In this document: positions 45,723-54,485 of the stretch, piece by piece
Position numbering within the stretch: position 1 is the stretch's first letter
How the letters are laid out: the number at the start of each line of letters is the position of its first letter
Source: Nitratidesulfovibrio termitidis HI1
GTDB taxonomy: Bacteria > Desulfobacterota > Desulfovibrionia > Desulfovibrionales > Desulfovibrionaceae
Direction of reading: 5' to 3'
Length of the DNA: 64,000 nt
Assembly: GCF_000504305.1 (NCBI RefSeq)
Contig: NZ_KI632512.1
Coordinates: forward strand, 838,388 to 902,387
Notes under the pieces: generated by a model
Databases searched by the model: none
What the model was told of the DNA's origin: nothing
The model's input: only the letters and a program-made list of their open reading frames with translations
Made by a program: the position numbers and the translations under genes

Positions 45723-46748
45723 CTACCGAATATTTGACACTCCTGCGCTGCCGTACAACACTTGGTCATAGAGTCGCGCCACGAGCGACACATCGAAACT
45801 CGACTTCATATAATGAACGCAAACCGCAGAATCCGCCGCCCACAGTCTTGGATTCCTTGAGTATTCAAGAACCTTGGTCGCCATGGCGTTAGTATCTGCA
45901 TAAATCCAGTCGCTACGATAAACCTCGTCAGCCCCTTCCCAGTTGCGCATAATCGGCAATGCGCCTGAAGCCCCCCCCTCGGCTACAGACTGATGAGTGC
46001 CTTCAAAGTCGCTAACCGACAGGATGAAACCTATCTTTCGATACCACTCCCCCATATTGGCGTCCCAGCCATCAAAAACAACCCCTTCCCTCAGAACGGG
46101 GTTGGACGTAATGCGATCCAACTGCTCGGTAAAATACTCCAACTCAGCCGGTCTATTTCTAAGCCATGTGTATTCTGTTGGGGACTTCCCCTTAATGAAC
46201 AATTTAAAACGCTGGTCTCGAGAACGGCATGCTTCCAGCACATCCAGTGCCAAGTCCAATCGTTTACGTTTGGGAGCGATACCAACGATTCCTATATTAT
46301 ATATGCTATGGGCTGTTTTTTGGCGATTATAATACGCACAATCAATTGCATTTGGAATAACAAAAAACCTATCACGCAAACTCTCCCAGCCAAATTTATC
46401 AATTGCATCTCGGCATGTATGCTTCGAAACAAACACCACACAGTCTATATTATCCATTTTAGCCTGCTTTGGATATTCTGTCTCCAACTCCTGCAAATGA
46501 AAGCGGACAATCAAACGCTGTCCCTGGCGCTTGTACTGCGAATACCACACTGCATTTCCAAGAAACCATTCACAAAAAATAATATCCGCCTTCCCTAGCA
46601 GGTCTTCGCTCTCCTTAATGTCATGTTTTTTATGCCCATCCCAATAATGTTGAATGACCTCGTTTGTTAAAGCAAAATGCGCAGATAGCCCTTCCAAAAA
46701 TTTAAGATCATGCCCAACAATGCCAAGAAGTGGAAATTTATCTGCCAT
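45723..46748 (-). CDS. Family 1/4 glycosyltransferase
   Basis: A 341-residue GT-B protein. It has IIFCEWFLGNAVWYSQ, a clear VVFVSKHTCRDAID and VIPNAIDCAYYNR (the hinge region of GT4 enzymes), IGIVGIAPKRKRLDLAL, and the donor-site VSDFEGTHQSVAEGGASGALP. A G8 run lies in EGGA (45971-45978). The ATG at 46748 with GGAG nine bases upstream is preferred; an in-frame GTG at 46838 would add 30 residues. GC content is lower than in the flanking genes, suggesting separate acquisition. Confidence 0.8.
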   Translation of the reverse strand: MADKFPLLGIVGHDLKFLEGLSAHFALTNEVIQHYWDGHKKHDIKESEDLLGKADIIFCEWFLGNAVWYSQYKRQGQRLIVRFHLQELETEYPKQAKMDNIDCVVFVSKHTCRDAIDKFGWESLRDRFFVIPNAIDCAYYNRQKTAHSIYNIGIVGIAPKRKRLDLALDVLEACRSRDQRFKLFIKGKSPTEYTWLRNRPAELEYFTEQLDRITSNPVLREGVVFDGWDANMGEWYRKIGFILSVSDFEGTHQSVAEGGASGALPIMRNWEGADEVYRSDWIYADTNAMATKVLEYSRNPRLWAADSAVCVHYMKSSFDVSLVARLYDQVLYGSAGVSNIR

Positions 46749-46852
46749 TGCAATCGGCTCCAAGCTTGCATATTCCACTCTCTTCAGCCCCGCACCAAGC
46801 CTGGGCACGAGAGATGCTCCACGTCCAACGCTGGCCACGTGCTACAAATTAT

Positions 46853-47947
46853 TCAACCCGCATGGTCCCTTTCAGAAGAAATACCAAGCGTTTCAATTAT
46901 TTTTTGAGCCATCTCAAACGTTTCCGGACCATGCCCCCCTTTATCGCTATATATCCAACTCGTATGTCTTCCGAATCTGGACAATCCGTAAACAGGCTCA
47001 CCGCCCAATGAAGCCCAAAAAGGAATAAAATGGGCCTTGTAATGGTGAGCATCTAAATCGTTCTGAACAAGAAACACCCTCGAGTTGCACACATCACTCC
47101 AACGGGATGTCATATCAACTCTTCGTGCAAATCCATGACGAATTCTGTCTGCTGACATGTCCCCAAAACATGCCTGCCGCACCAAGGCCACTTGCTGGGA
47201 TGCCAGATAAGCAAGACAGTCAGTCTGAGCGTTAATCGCGACAGCCAAGGAACCATCTACACTGGCAGCAAGAGCAAGCGCCGCGAACCCTCCTGCGGAA
47301 GACCCCCAAAAAACGATTTCATCCCTGGCAACCCCCTTACATTCGGCAAAGTTAGCAATGAGGCAAGCGAGTTCCTCAGTAGCGTCATGAGTCTCACTCC
47401 CCAAAAACCACCCTAAACGAAGAGCACTATTGCGCTCTAATGTTGGATCAGCGACGCAAAGCACACTACCTGGAAACAGCCCCCGATGCGCCCACATCCA
47501 CCTATTGAAGTAAGGCAATGTTATTGCCTTTCTATCAAGCGCACCTGGAAGCATAACAAAAAGTGCGGACGATTGGCCGGGAAAGTACAAGGCGGGGAAA
47601 CTCCAATACTTTGCACGTAGCATACATGATATTCCGCAACCCTTTTCAGGAAGACAACCCGATGTGATTTCGACAGGATGTGCAAACAAGAGAGGTGATT
47701 TGGCCTGCACGACAACACCGTCAAATTTCACAAAACCAACCACACGATAATAACCCGGGATCATATCTGTATTAAATTCATAAGTTGACGACTCAGAATA
47801 CCCGGTATGCGCCACTCTCTCTCCGCTTCTATACACGTAGAAAGCGAACGAACAGGCACACGCAGCGCCCTCACAAATGATAGTTCTACAAAATAATGTA
47901 GAACCTACCAACTCAATCTCTATCCTATCAATAACAACGCCACTCAC
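46853..47947 (-). CDS. XcbB-like alpha/beta-hydrolase-fold capsule protein
   Basis: A 364-residue protein. An N-terminal beta-rich part (to ~100) is followed by a hydrolase-like part with ALFVMLPGALDRK, the nucleophile elbow VFWGSSAGGFAALALA near residue 215, and a late ...GGHGPETFEMAQ that may hold the catalytic His. This resembles XcbB/CpsF and Asp2-type proteins found in capsule and glycosylation loci. It may act as an esterase or acyltransferase on the glycan. Low GC like its neighbours. Confidence 0.6.
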   Translation of the reverse strand: MSGVVIDRIEIELVGSTLFCRTIICEGAACACSFAFYVYRSGERVAHTGYSESSTYEFNTDMIPGYYRVVGFVKFDGVVVQAKSPLLFAHPVEITSGCLPEKGCGISCMLRAKYWSFPALYFPGQSSALFVMLPGALDRKAITLPYFNRWMWAHRGLFPGSVLCVADPTLERNSALRLGWFLGSETHDATEELACLIANFAECKGVARDEIVFWGSSAGGFAALALAASVDGSLAVAINAQTDCLAYLASQQVALVRQACFGDMSADRIRHGFARRVDMTSRWSDVCNSRVFLVQNDLDAHHYKAHFIPFWASLGGEPVYGLSRFGRHTSWIYSDKGGHGPETFEMAQKIIETLGISSERDHAG

Positions 47948-48029
47948 ACCTCACCTCCTTTTCACAAAAAACGTCTTCAATATCTGCAACTGGGCCTGAC
48001 AAGGCGAAAACATCCGCACACGTCCTAAA

Positions 48030-50624
48030 TTATGCTCCGTAAGGGGATAGCTCGCGAAGACAAGAGACAACAACGCGTGTACTCGCCTCCCATGTCCTTT
48101 TATGCTCGACAAATTTCCGCCCATTCGAACCAAGTGCTTGACGAAGCGCAGGATCGGCGACAAGACGTGCCAGACTATCGGCCAGATCCTGCACACTCCC
48201 TTTTTTAAACACCAGACCAGTATGCTCATGCGTGACCATCTCCTGAAGCGCGCGAACACTTGAGACAACCACAGCCTTCTCCATAGCAAAAGCTTCTAGA
48301 GGCTTCATCGGCGATACCATTTCACAAACAGGCAGCGGCTTCCGTGGAAAGGGAGCAATATCAATCAAAGAATAGTAACGTTCCACTTCCTCATGCGGAA
48401 CTCGCCCTGCCAGAATCAGCCAGTCTGAAAACGCATACTGCCTGGCAATATCCGACACGGCATGGGAAATCCCCCCCCCCTGCCCCTCTCCAGACGTGTT
48501 TTCACTCCCTACGAGCAATAACCGGAAAATACATCCTTGCTCTTTCAGCAAACCGCAAGCGGCAGCAAGATCATCCAAACCTTCATAGTCAACGAATGTC
48601 CCAACATACCCGATTACAGGAACACCAGATGGAATACCCAACCGCGCTGCCAAGCCCTTATCTTTCTCTTGAGCCACGAAGCGCTCCGCATCACATGCAT
48701 TGGGCATAAGATCAATCTTCTCCGCCGTTACCCCTCGGGAAATCAACTCCGCTCGCATAGCTTCGGTCAGCGTAAATACCCGTTCCGCGCTATTTGCGAC
48801 CCGAGCCTCCATCAATGACTGCACCTTATACGTAGCACTCCGCTCATATCCCTTCTCACGAGACAATCTCGTGACCTCCCAAAATCCACGAACATCGTAG
48901 AAAAACGGAATACCTACACGTCGAGCCGCAATCAAAGTCGGCAAGGCAATAATATAATTCGATGCAGACATTACAGCTGTCGGCTCATGAATACGCAGAC
49001 GCGCCTCAATTGCATCAGCAGACTTCTCTACGTATTCATAGAAAGGAATTCCATTCCTCTTTGGGTCACTAATTCTCTCATAACACACTCCATCAATAGT
49101 CACTTTGCTAGCCACGTCAGTTGGTCCGAGTTCCGGTTTTATATCCAGAGGAAATCCAGGCCGAGTCAAAACTACCACTTCCACTCCTGATCGCTGTAGA
49201 GCAACCGCGATTCCATGCGACCTAGTTGCATACCCGCCAGACGAAAATGGCAACGAATTATGCAGCACATAACATATTTTATCTTTCTGCGCCGAAAATG
49301 CAGGTCTTCTTGGCTCAGGAATGCTATCAAGCAAGGCCAATTGATACGATACGGACCGCTTCAATTGGTCAATCCTCTTCATCTCTACTTCAGAAGGCCT
49401 AGCGCCTAACATTTTTTCGATATCATGAATCGCGGCACATGCGCTTTCAACATTTCCAGAATGTTGAGCAGACCAAAAAAAATTTCGCAATGCCGCCTTG
49501 GTTGTGTGAATATCCTTGGCAGCCTCTGCCAAAACAAACGCCGCATCCAACATTTCTGCCTTGGCATAATACTTTCCTATACAGATCAATGCAGCAGCAC
49601 AGCGCTCTAAATTATCAGAAAATTGCAACCTAATTTTCACTACAAACTCTGCAGTACCAATCTTCTTTTGAACCAACTGAGAAACATGGACTAAGAACTC
49701 ATCCGACAGAATACTAGCATCGCAGCAATATCCAGCAACATCCATAAGAAGGGGATCAAAGCCTTGCTCTACACATTGCTGCCGAGATAGACAGCATATG
49801 TTCGCAACAGATATCCTTCTCTCTCTAGCCCTGCGACGTATATCAGCAAGCCGACTCATTTCCGATGGTGAAAACGTCAGCTCAGTAGGCAGCGAGCCCA
49901 AAAGTGCATCTGCCTGCAACACATCCCCATCATCAGCAAGGCGAAATGCCATCCACTTTCTCCGAAACGGCCTGGGGTCTACTTCATAAGCACGACGCGC
50001 CGACTGAGCAGCGCTAGCAGTATCGCAGCACGCCATTTGATACCGCGCCAGCTCAGTAAATGCATGAGCTTTCATTGTCCGTCCAAATCCCCCCCTAACA
50101 AGCAGGGCATCTACTCCATCAAACCCAGACTTAATGTAGGCATTTACTACTGCGCCACATAGATCCTTATTATGATCCTTTCGCTGACAAGGCCTAATGA
50201 CATCACGCCAAATTTTCCACAAAATATATGGCAACTTCATCACCGCTACAGGAGAAATACAACAGTCCAAGACAGCCTGCCCTAGACGACAGCTCAAAGA
50301 ATTGGACATCTCAAGCGGCAACATCTGAGCCTGAACCCGCTGAATTGAAGTTAACCGCTTCAACTCAGCCACGCTGCAGGCCAGCTCGGCGGCAAGCGCA
50401 TCCCGATCTAAAACGGTGGTCGCCAGTTCTTCCGTGGCCTTACACCCAGTCCCCTCCCCTGCATCCCTAACAACAGACACTTTGTCGTCGGCCATCTCCA
50501 CACCTCTTACGAACAACGATCGTACGTCAATCAACGGCGCCGACGCCAATCCTTCCGCCTGCGCCTCCCTTTGACTTATAAAACCATCAGCAGCACGCAT
50601 AGTATACCCACCGCAGCGCATCAT
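48030..50624 (-). CDS. Large glycosyltransferase with helical N-terminal extension; G10 tract
   Basis: About 864 residues. The first ~440 are helical and repeat-like (ALLVRGGFGRTMKAHAFTELARYQMACCDTASAAQSARRAYEVDP is TPR-like). The rest is a GT4 enzyme: ICYVLHNSLPFSSGGYATRS, FYDVRGFWEVTRLS, IGYVGTFVDYEGLDDLAAA and EMVSPMKPLEAFAMEKAVV. A run of ten G on the coding strand (48471-48480) encodes GGG within GEGQGGGIS near residue 717. A change of one or two bases would shift the frame and remove the end of the donor domain. The start is uncertain: 50624, 50621 and 50600 are all possible. Confidence 0.85.
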   Translation of the reverse strand: MMRCGGYTMRAADGFISQREAQAEGLASAPLIDVRSLFVRGVEMADDKVSVVRDAGEGTGCKATEELATTVLDRDALAAELACSVAELKRLTSIQRVQAQMLPLEMSNSLSCRLGQAVLDCCISPVAVMKLPYILWKIWRDVIRPCQRKDHNKDLCGAVVNAYIKSGFDGVDALLVRGGFGRTMKAHAFTELARYQMACCDTASAAQSARRAYEVDPRPFRRKWMAFRLADDGDVLQADALLGSLPTELTFSPSEMSRLADIRRRARERRISVANICCLSRQQCVEQGFDPLLMDVAGYCCDASILSDEFLVHVSQLVQKKIGTAEFVVKIRLQFSDNLERCAAALICIGKYYAKAEMLDAAFVLAEAAKDIHTTKAALRNFFWSAQHSGNVESACAAIHDIEKMLGARPSEVEMKRIDQLKRSVSYQLALLDSIPEPRRPAFSAQKDKICYVLHNSLPFSSGGYATRSHGIAVALQRSGVEVVVLTRPGFPLDIKPELGPTDVASKVTIDGVCYERISDPKRNGIPFYEYVEKSADAIEARLRIHEPTAVMSASNYIIALPTLIAARRVGIPFFYDVRGFWEVTRLSREKGYERSATYKVQSLMEARVANSAERVFTLTEAMRAELISRGVTAEKIDLMPNACDAERFVAQEKDKGLAARLGIPSGVPVIGYVGTFVDYEGLDDLAAACGLLKEQGCIFRLLLVGSENTSGEGQGGGISHAVSDIARQYAFSDWLILAGRVPHEEVERYYSLIDIAPFPRKPLPVCEMVSPMKPLEAFAMEKAVVVSSVRALQEMVTHEHTGLVFKKGSVQDLADSLARLVADPALRQALGSNGRKFVEHKRTWEASTRVVVSCLRELSPYGA

Positions 50625-50672
50625 CCCTTTTTTGCACAACCAGCCTCCGCATGAGCAAATATATTTCTAACA

Positions 50673-51758
50673 TCAATCGAGATGATCACACAGGATACTC
50701 TCAAGCAACCTCAACATCCCCACAAGAACGACTGTCAACACTAGCAGAATAGCCATATTATAAACCCTTCTCGGCTCCATTGGATACTCCGGACGCGTTG
50801 GATGCTGTAGCACGGAAACTTTTTCTAGCATCCGCGTCGCATCGATCCGCCCCCTTTCCAGTGCAACAAGAGCTGTCTTATACACGTCCTGAGTGAATTC
50901 TACTTCCATCTGGAGTCGCTCGAACTCCTCAACAGCATAGTTGAGTGTTTCCCCTGATGGAGCAGCAAGCTTTGCCTTTTCTTGAGCAATTTGCCGGTTC
51001 ACGGCTACAAGCGATTGCTTGAGCATGACAATAGACGGATGGTTACTGTCCAGTGACATGGGCAACGAGGCCAACTGGGTTTGTATTTGGGTACGTTGAC
51101 CTTCCAATCTAGCTACAATTTCACCAATACCAGCCGCTGTCGCTTTTGGCGAAACCAATCCCTTTTGGTTCTGAAATGCAAGAAGTGCCTGCCTTGCCGA
51201 TTGAAAGCGCTGCTGTGCCAAGTCCACTTGGGCCGTCAAGAAACCCGCTTGAGCCTCGGCAAGTTCGTGACCAAGCTGGTTCATATAGCGCTCGCCTTCA
51301 CGCACAAGCATTTCGGCGATGGCCTGGGCCATCTTGGCATCATAAGCTTGCGCCTGAATGCGCAGGACACCGGAGTAGTCGTCATACACAACATTTATCC
51401 GCGACAAATAATGGCGATGAAACCACTCCATGGAGGCATCGCGGAACCACATCCTTGAAATGACATCCTGCCTCTTGTCACTATAGTGCGTGCGCAGATC
51501 AAGCGCCGCATCAAGTTTTTTAAGGATATCGACAGACAACAGATATTCCCTCAGCAACAACTGATCCGGGCGATTAGCATTGGCAACGCCCGCAGCAAGC
51601 ATGGAAATGTCAAAAGTTGGAGCATTCACTGCATTGGTCTTACGAATGATCACATTGGCATCGGATACAAATCGATCAGATGCCCAAAAAGCCCAATATA
51701 CGCCTGCCACCAGCGCTACTATATATAGCCCAAATATTAAACAACGGAATGGCTTCAT
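50673..51758 (-). CDS. kpsE: Capsule export inner-membrane protein KpsE/CtrB/BexC type
   Basis: A 361-residue polysaccharide co-polymerase (PCP-3) protein with an N-terminal span (LIFGLYIVALVAGVYWAFWAS), a large periplasmic coiled-coil domain (AEAQAGFLTAQVDLAQQRFQSARQA...), the PTRPEYPMEPRR motif before the second membrane span, and a C-terminal span. It links the KpsMT ABC transporter to the outer-membrane channel KpsD. ATG at 51758. Confidence 0.92.
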   Translation of the reverse strand: MKPFRCLIFGLYIVALVAGVYWAFWASDRFVSDANVIIRKTNAVNAPTFDISMLAAGVANANRPDQLLLREYLLSVDILKKLDAALDLRTHYSDKRQDVISRMWFRDASMEWFHRHYLSRINVVYDDYSGVLRIQAQAYDAKMAQAIAEMLVREGERYMNQLGHELAEAQAGFLTAQVDLAQQRFQSARQALLAFQNQKGLVSPKATAAGIGEIVARLEGQRTQIQTQLASLPMSLDSNHPSIVMLKQSLVAVNRQIAQEKAKLAAPSGETLNYAVEEFERLQMEVEFTQDVYKTALVALERGRIDATRMLEKVSVLQHPTRPEYPMEPRRVYNMAILLVLTVVLVGMLRLLESILCDHLD

Positions 51759-51836
51759 TATAGCCGGACCCTCTTGTTTTGAACTATTTCCACATCAAAC
51801 TGGCGCACTCAACATCAGCAAACCTTGCCACGTAAT

Positions 51837-52499
51837 TCACCGCTCAATGCTGTGCTTGTACGCACTCAACGCATCATCAATCCGATCGAACCAGTAGGCC
51901 TTTCCCTCGGTAAGCCAGATACCGCATTGGCAAAATTGCTTGAGTGTGGCTTCATTGTGCGCAACCATAATAAGACCTGCACGGCCAGCCATGTCCTTGA
52001 ATGCCATGGCTGCTTTCTTGCGGAATGATGCGTCGCCGGCCGAAGTAACCTCGTCCGAGATGTACACATCAAACTCGAAAGCCAAAGACAATGCGAACTG
52101 TAGACGAGACTTCATGCCCGACGAATACGTATTGACAGGCTCATCAAAGGCATTTCCAAGTTCGGAAAAATCCTGAACGAACGCGAGGCGGTCTGCCAGA
52201 TCATCCTGATGCCCATGCACTCTGCAGACAAACTTTGCATTTTGCCGTCCAGAGAGTGTCGCCTCAAGCCCTCCACGCCCCATGGGCCAGGAAACCCTGC
52301 ACTGCCGTACAATTCGGCCTTTCGTAGGAAAGTCGACGCCACCGATCAGACGTAACAGCGTTGATTTTCCTGCGCCGTTTATACCGATCAAGCCAACGTT
52401 GGTGGCGGGGGGAATCATCAAGTTAATGCCCTGAAGAATCCACTTCCCCATTCCATGGTTTGTCTTGTACCGCTTGTGCACATCCTCAATTGTTATCAT
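51837..52499 (-). CDS. kpsT: Capsule ABC exporter ATPase KpsT/BexA
   Basis: A 220-residue ATPase: MITIEDVHKRYKTNHGMGKWILQG, Walker A GINGAGKST near 48-56, a family-type NTYSSGMKSRLQFALSLAFEFDVYISDE covering signature and Walker B, and a closing VAHNEATLKQFC. The length (about 220) is that of KpsT/CtrD proteins. The start overlaps the kpsM stop (ATGA). Confidence 0.95.
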   Translation of the reverse strand: MITIEDVHKRYKTNHGMGKWILQGINLMIPPATNVGLIGINGAGKSTLLRLIGGVDFPTKGRIVRQCRVSWPMGRGGLEATLSGRQNAKFVCRVHGHQDDLADRLAFVQDFSELGNAFDEPVNTYSSGMKSRLQFALSLAFEFDVYISDEVTSAGDASFRKKAAMAFKDMAGRAGLIMVAHNEATLKQFCQCGIWLTEGKAYWFDRIDDALSAYKHSIER

Positions 52500-53272
52500 C
52501 GCATCACCAATCGCAACGCATAGCGCCGGTACAGCAACAAGCCGATACAAACGCTAACCAAGGAGAACCCATAAAGGTAGCTCAAGCTTGCACCTGGAAC
52601 CATATGATAGTGGGCAACAAAGCCCTGCCGCACCACCTCAAGCCCATGCGCGACGGGGTTGACCATCAGATAGTCCCGATACGGCATCGGTACTGAGGAT
52701 ATTGGCCAAATAACCCCCGAAAGCAGGTACAGAGGCATCATCAAAATCTTAAAGATGTGCTCAAGCTCTGGAACAAGCTCCATCAGCACAGAGGTGACAA
52801 GACCATACCCCATGCCGAGCAGCCACAAACCGCCGACAGCCATCAGGACCAGCAAGGGATCACCCGGCACCACGTCGTGCCCGAGCAATCCCCCTATGAT
52901 AATGATAAGCGCGGATATGATCGCCATAAGAAACGCCTCTAAACCTCCACGCACGATAGCCGTATCAAAGGGTTTGACCTGCCGGTAAACAAACAGTGGC
53001 TTGTTGCCATCGACAGCGTACATTACTTGAATTCCGGTACGCCGGAACAAAAAGAAGGCCAGCATACCGACCATGGTCCAAACAGCGATGTCGATACCTC
53101 CAATGGCCCTTGTGCGGATCACTCTCCACACCAATGAGATAAAACCAATATGCGTCACCGGCTCAACAAGCAGCCAAAGCCACGCCGCCCGCTCGCCGAA
53201 AAGGCGATCCAGCGCCTCGCGCAGGAAGATCGCGCGCCAGACGGAAACGGTGATGGCCAGTGGGCTGCGCAT
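52496..53272 (-). CDS. kpsM: Capsule ABC exporter permease KpsM/BexB
   Basis: A 258-residue ABC-2 permease with six hydrophobic segments, FFLFRRTGIQVMYAVDGNKPLFVYRQVKPFD and a C-terminal PLYLLSGVIWPISSVPMPYRDYLMVNPVAHGLEVVRQGF, typical of KpsM/BexB. With KpsT it exports finished capsule chains across the inner membrane. It is 11 bases from the kpsD stop. Confidence 0.95.
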   Translation of the reverse strand: MRSPLAITVSVWRAIFLREALDRLFGERAAWLWLLVEPVTHIGFISLVWRVIRTRAIGGIDIAVWTMVGMLAFFLFRRTGIQVMYAVDGNKPLFVYRQVKPFDTAIVRGGLEAFLMAIISALIIIIGGLLGHDVVPGDPLLVLMAVGGLWLLGMGYGLVTSVLMELVPELEHIFKILMMPLYLLSGVIWPISSVPMPYRDYLMVNPVAHGLEVVRQGFVAHYHMVPGASLSYLYGFSLVSVCIGLLLYRRYALRLVMR

Positions 53273-53283
53273 GGTCTTGTCCG

Positions 53284-54471
53284 CTACTGCTGCAAGGTAC
53301 GTTGCAGCATGTTGTTGATGTTCAGCGCCGGCACGGCAACCGAGATGACAAGCCGCAGGAACTTCTCGAATTCCGCCGCCGGGGAGTTGGCGACATAGAT
53401 GACGTCCCGGTTCTGGACCGGGAAGTTCTGGGTCACGAAAAAGGACGCCGGGTCGCGCAGATCGATCTGGTAGACCACCGGGACGGCGCCGTTCTCCGGC
53501 CCCGCCGGGGTGGGTGCGGGCTCCAGCAGGTGCGCATCCTCGAAGCGAAAGACGAAAACCCCCCGCGCGTCCGCACGGTTGTCGTTCAGCCCGCCGGAAC
53601 GCGCCAGGGCCTGCGCCAGCGAAATGCCCTGGGCCTCGAAGGGAATTTCCTCGTTCTTGCCGGTGGCCCCCAGCACGGAGAAACTTTGCGGCTGGAACAG
53701 CGCCGTGATGACATCACCAGGCCTGAGCGGAATGTTCTGCCTGGGATCGCGGATGACGGCGTCAAGCGGCATGGTGGCGGTGGTGTTCTCGCGGGAAAGC
53801 TGCACCGCCATGCGGTTTATGGGGTGCGTTACCCCACCCGCCTCGGCCAGCGCGTCAAGCAGGCGTTCGCCCTTCGGGGTCAACGGCACCAGCGCGCTTT
53901 TGTTGACCTCTCCCACGACCGTCACGTTGGACGTGTTGTTCCGGACCACGCGCACCAGCACCTGCGGCTGGTTCGCCTTGCCTTGCAGGCTATTGTCGAT
54001 ATCCGCCTCGATTTCCTGGGTCGTGCGGCCCTCTACGGCAATCCTGCCGGCAAACGGCATGGTGATCATGCCGTCCGGGGCAACCATCTGGGCGGGCAGC
54101 GTAACCGCGCGCGAGGCAATCGCCCCGGCATACGAGTCCGTGACGCCGGAACTGAAAAGCATGGCGGGCGGCGCCTCCCATACGGAAATCTCTATGATGT
54201 CCCCCGGCCCGATAAGATAATTGTTGCCCGCCGCCACGGGAAAGATATCCGCAAACAGGCCGAGCTTCTTGCTGTCTGCCAGCCTTCGCGCCAGCGCATC
54301 GTTGACGTCCACCAGCCGGATGCCCTCTATGCGTCCGGAATCTTGTTTGCTCTCCACCCGCGCCCGGCTTGGACCGGAGGACGACACCGTCGCGCATCCG
54401 GACACTGCGACAAGCAGCATGGCGCCGCACAATATATTGCAGGCGTTACGGAACCCGCCATATGACTTCAT
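53284..54471 (-). CDS. kpsD: Outer-membrane polysaccharide export lipoprotein KpsD/Wza-type
   Basis: A 395-residue precursor. The signal ends with lipobox VAVSGC (Cys ~22). The polysaccharide-export motif YLIGPGDIIEISVW starts the PES domain, followed by SLBB-type repeats (VRVVRNNTSNVTVVGEVNKSA... and QSFSVLGATGKNEEI). It forms the outer-membrane channel with KpsE. ATG 54471 follows GGGAAG; an upstream in-frame start at 54513 is rejected because the signal peptide would be buried. Confidence 0.9.
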   Translation of the reverse strand: MKSYGGFRNACNILCGAMLLVAVSGCATVSSSGPSRARVESKQDSGRIEGIRLVDVNDALARRLADSKKLGLFADIFPVAAGNNYLIGPGDIIEISVWEAPPAMLFSSGVTDSYAGAIASRAVTLPAQMVAPDGMITMPFAGRIAVEGRTTQEIEADIDNSLQGKANQPQVLVRVVRNNTSNVTVVGEVNKSALVPLTPKGERLLDALAEAGGVTHPINRMAVQLSRENTTATMPLDAVIRDPRQNIPLRPGDVITALFQPQSFSVLGATGKNEEIPFEAQGISLAQALARSGGLNDNRADARGVFVFRFEDAHLLEPAPTPAGPENGAVPVVYQIDLRDPASFFVTQNFPVQNRDVIYVANSPAAEFEKFLRLVISVAVPALNINNMLQRTLQQ

Positions 54472-54485
54472 GAGTGGCTTCCCTG

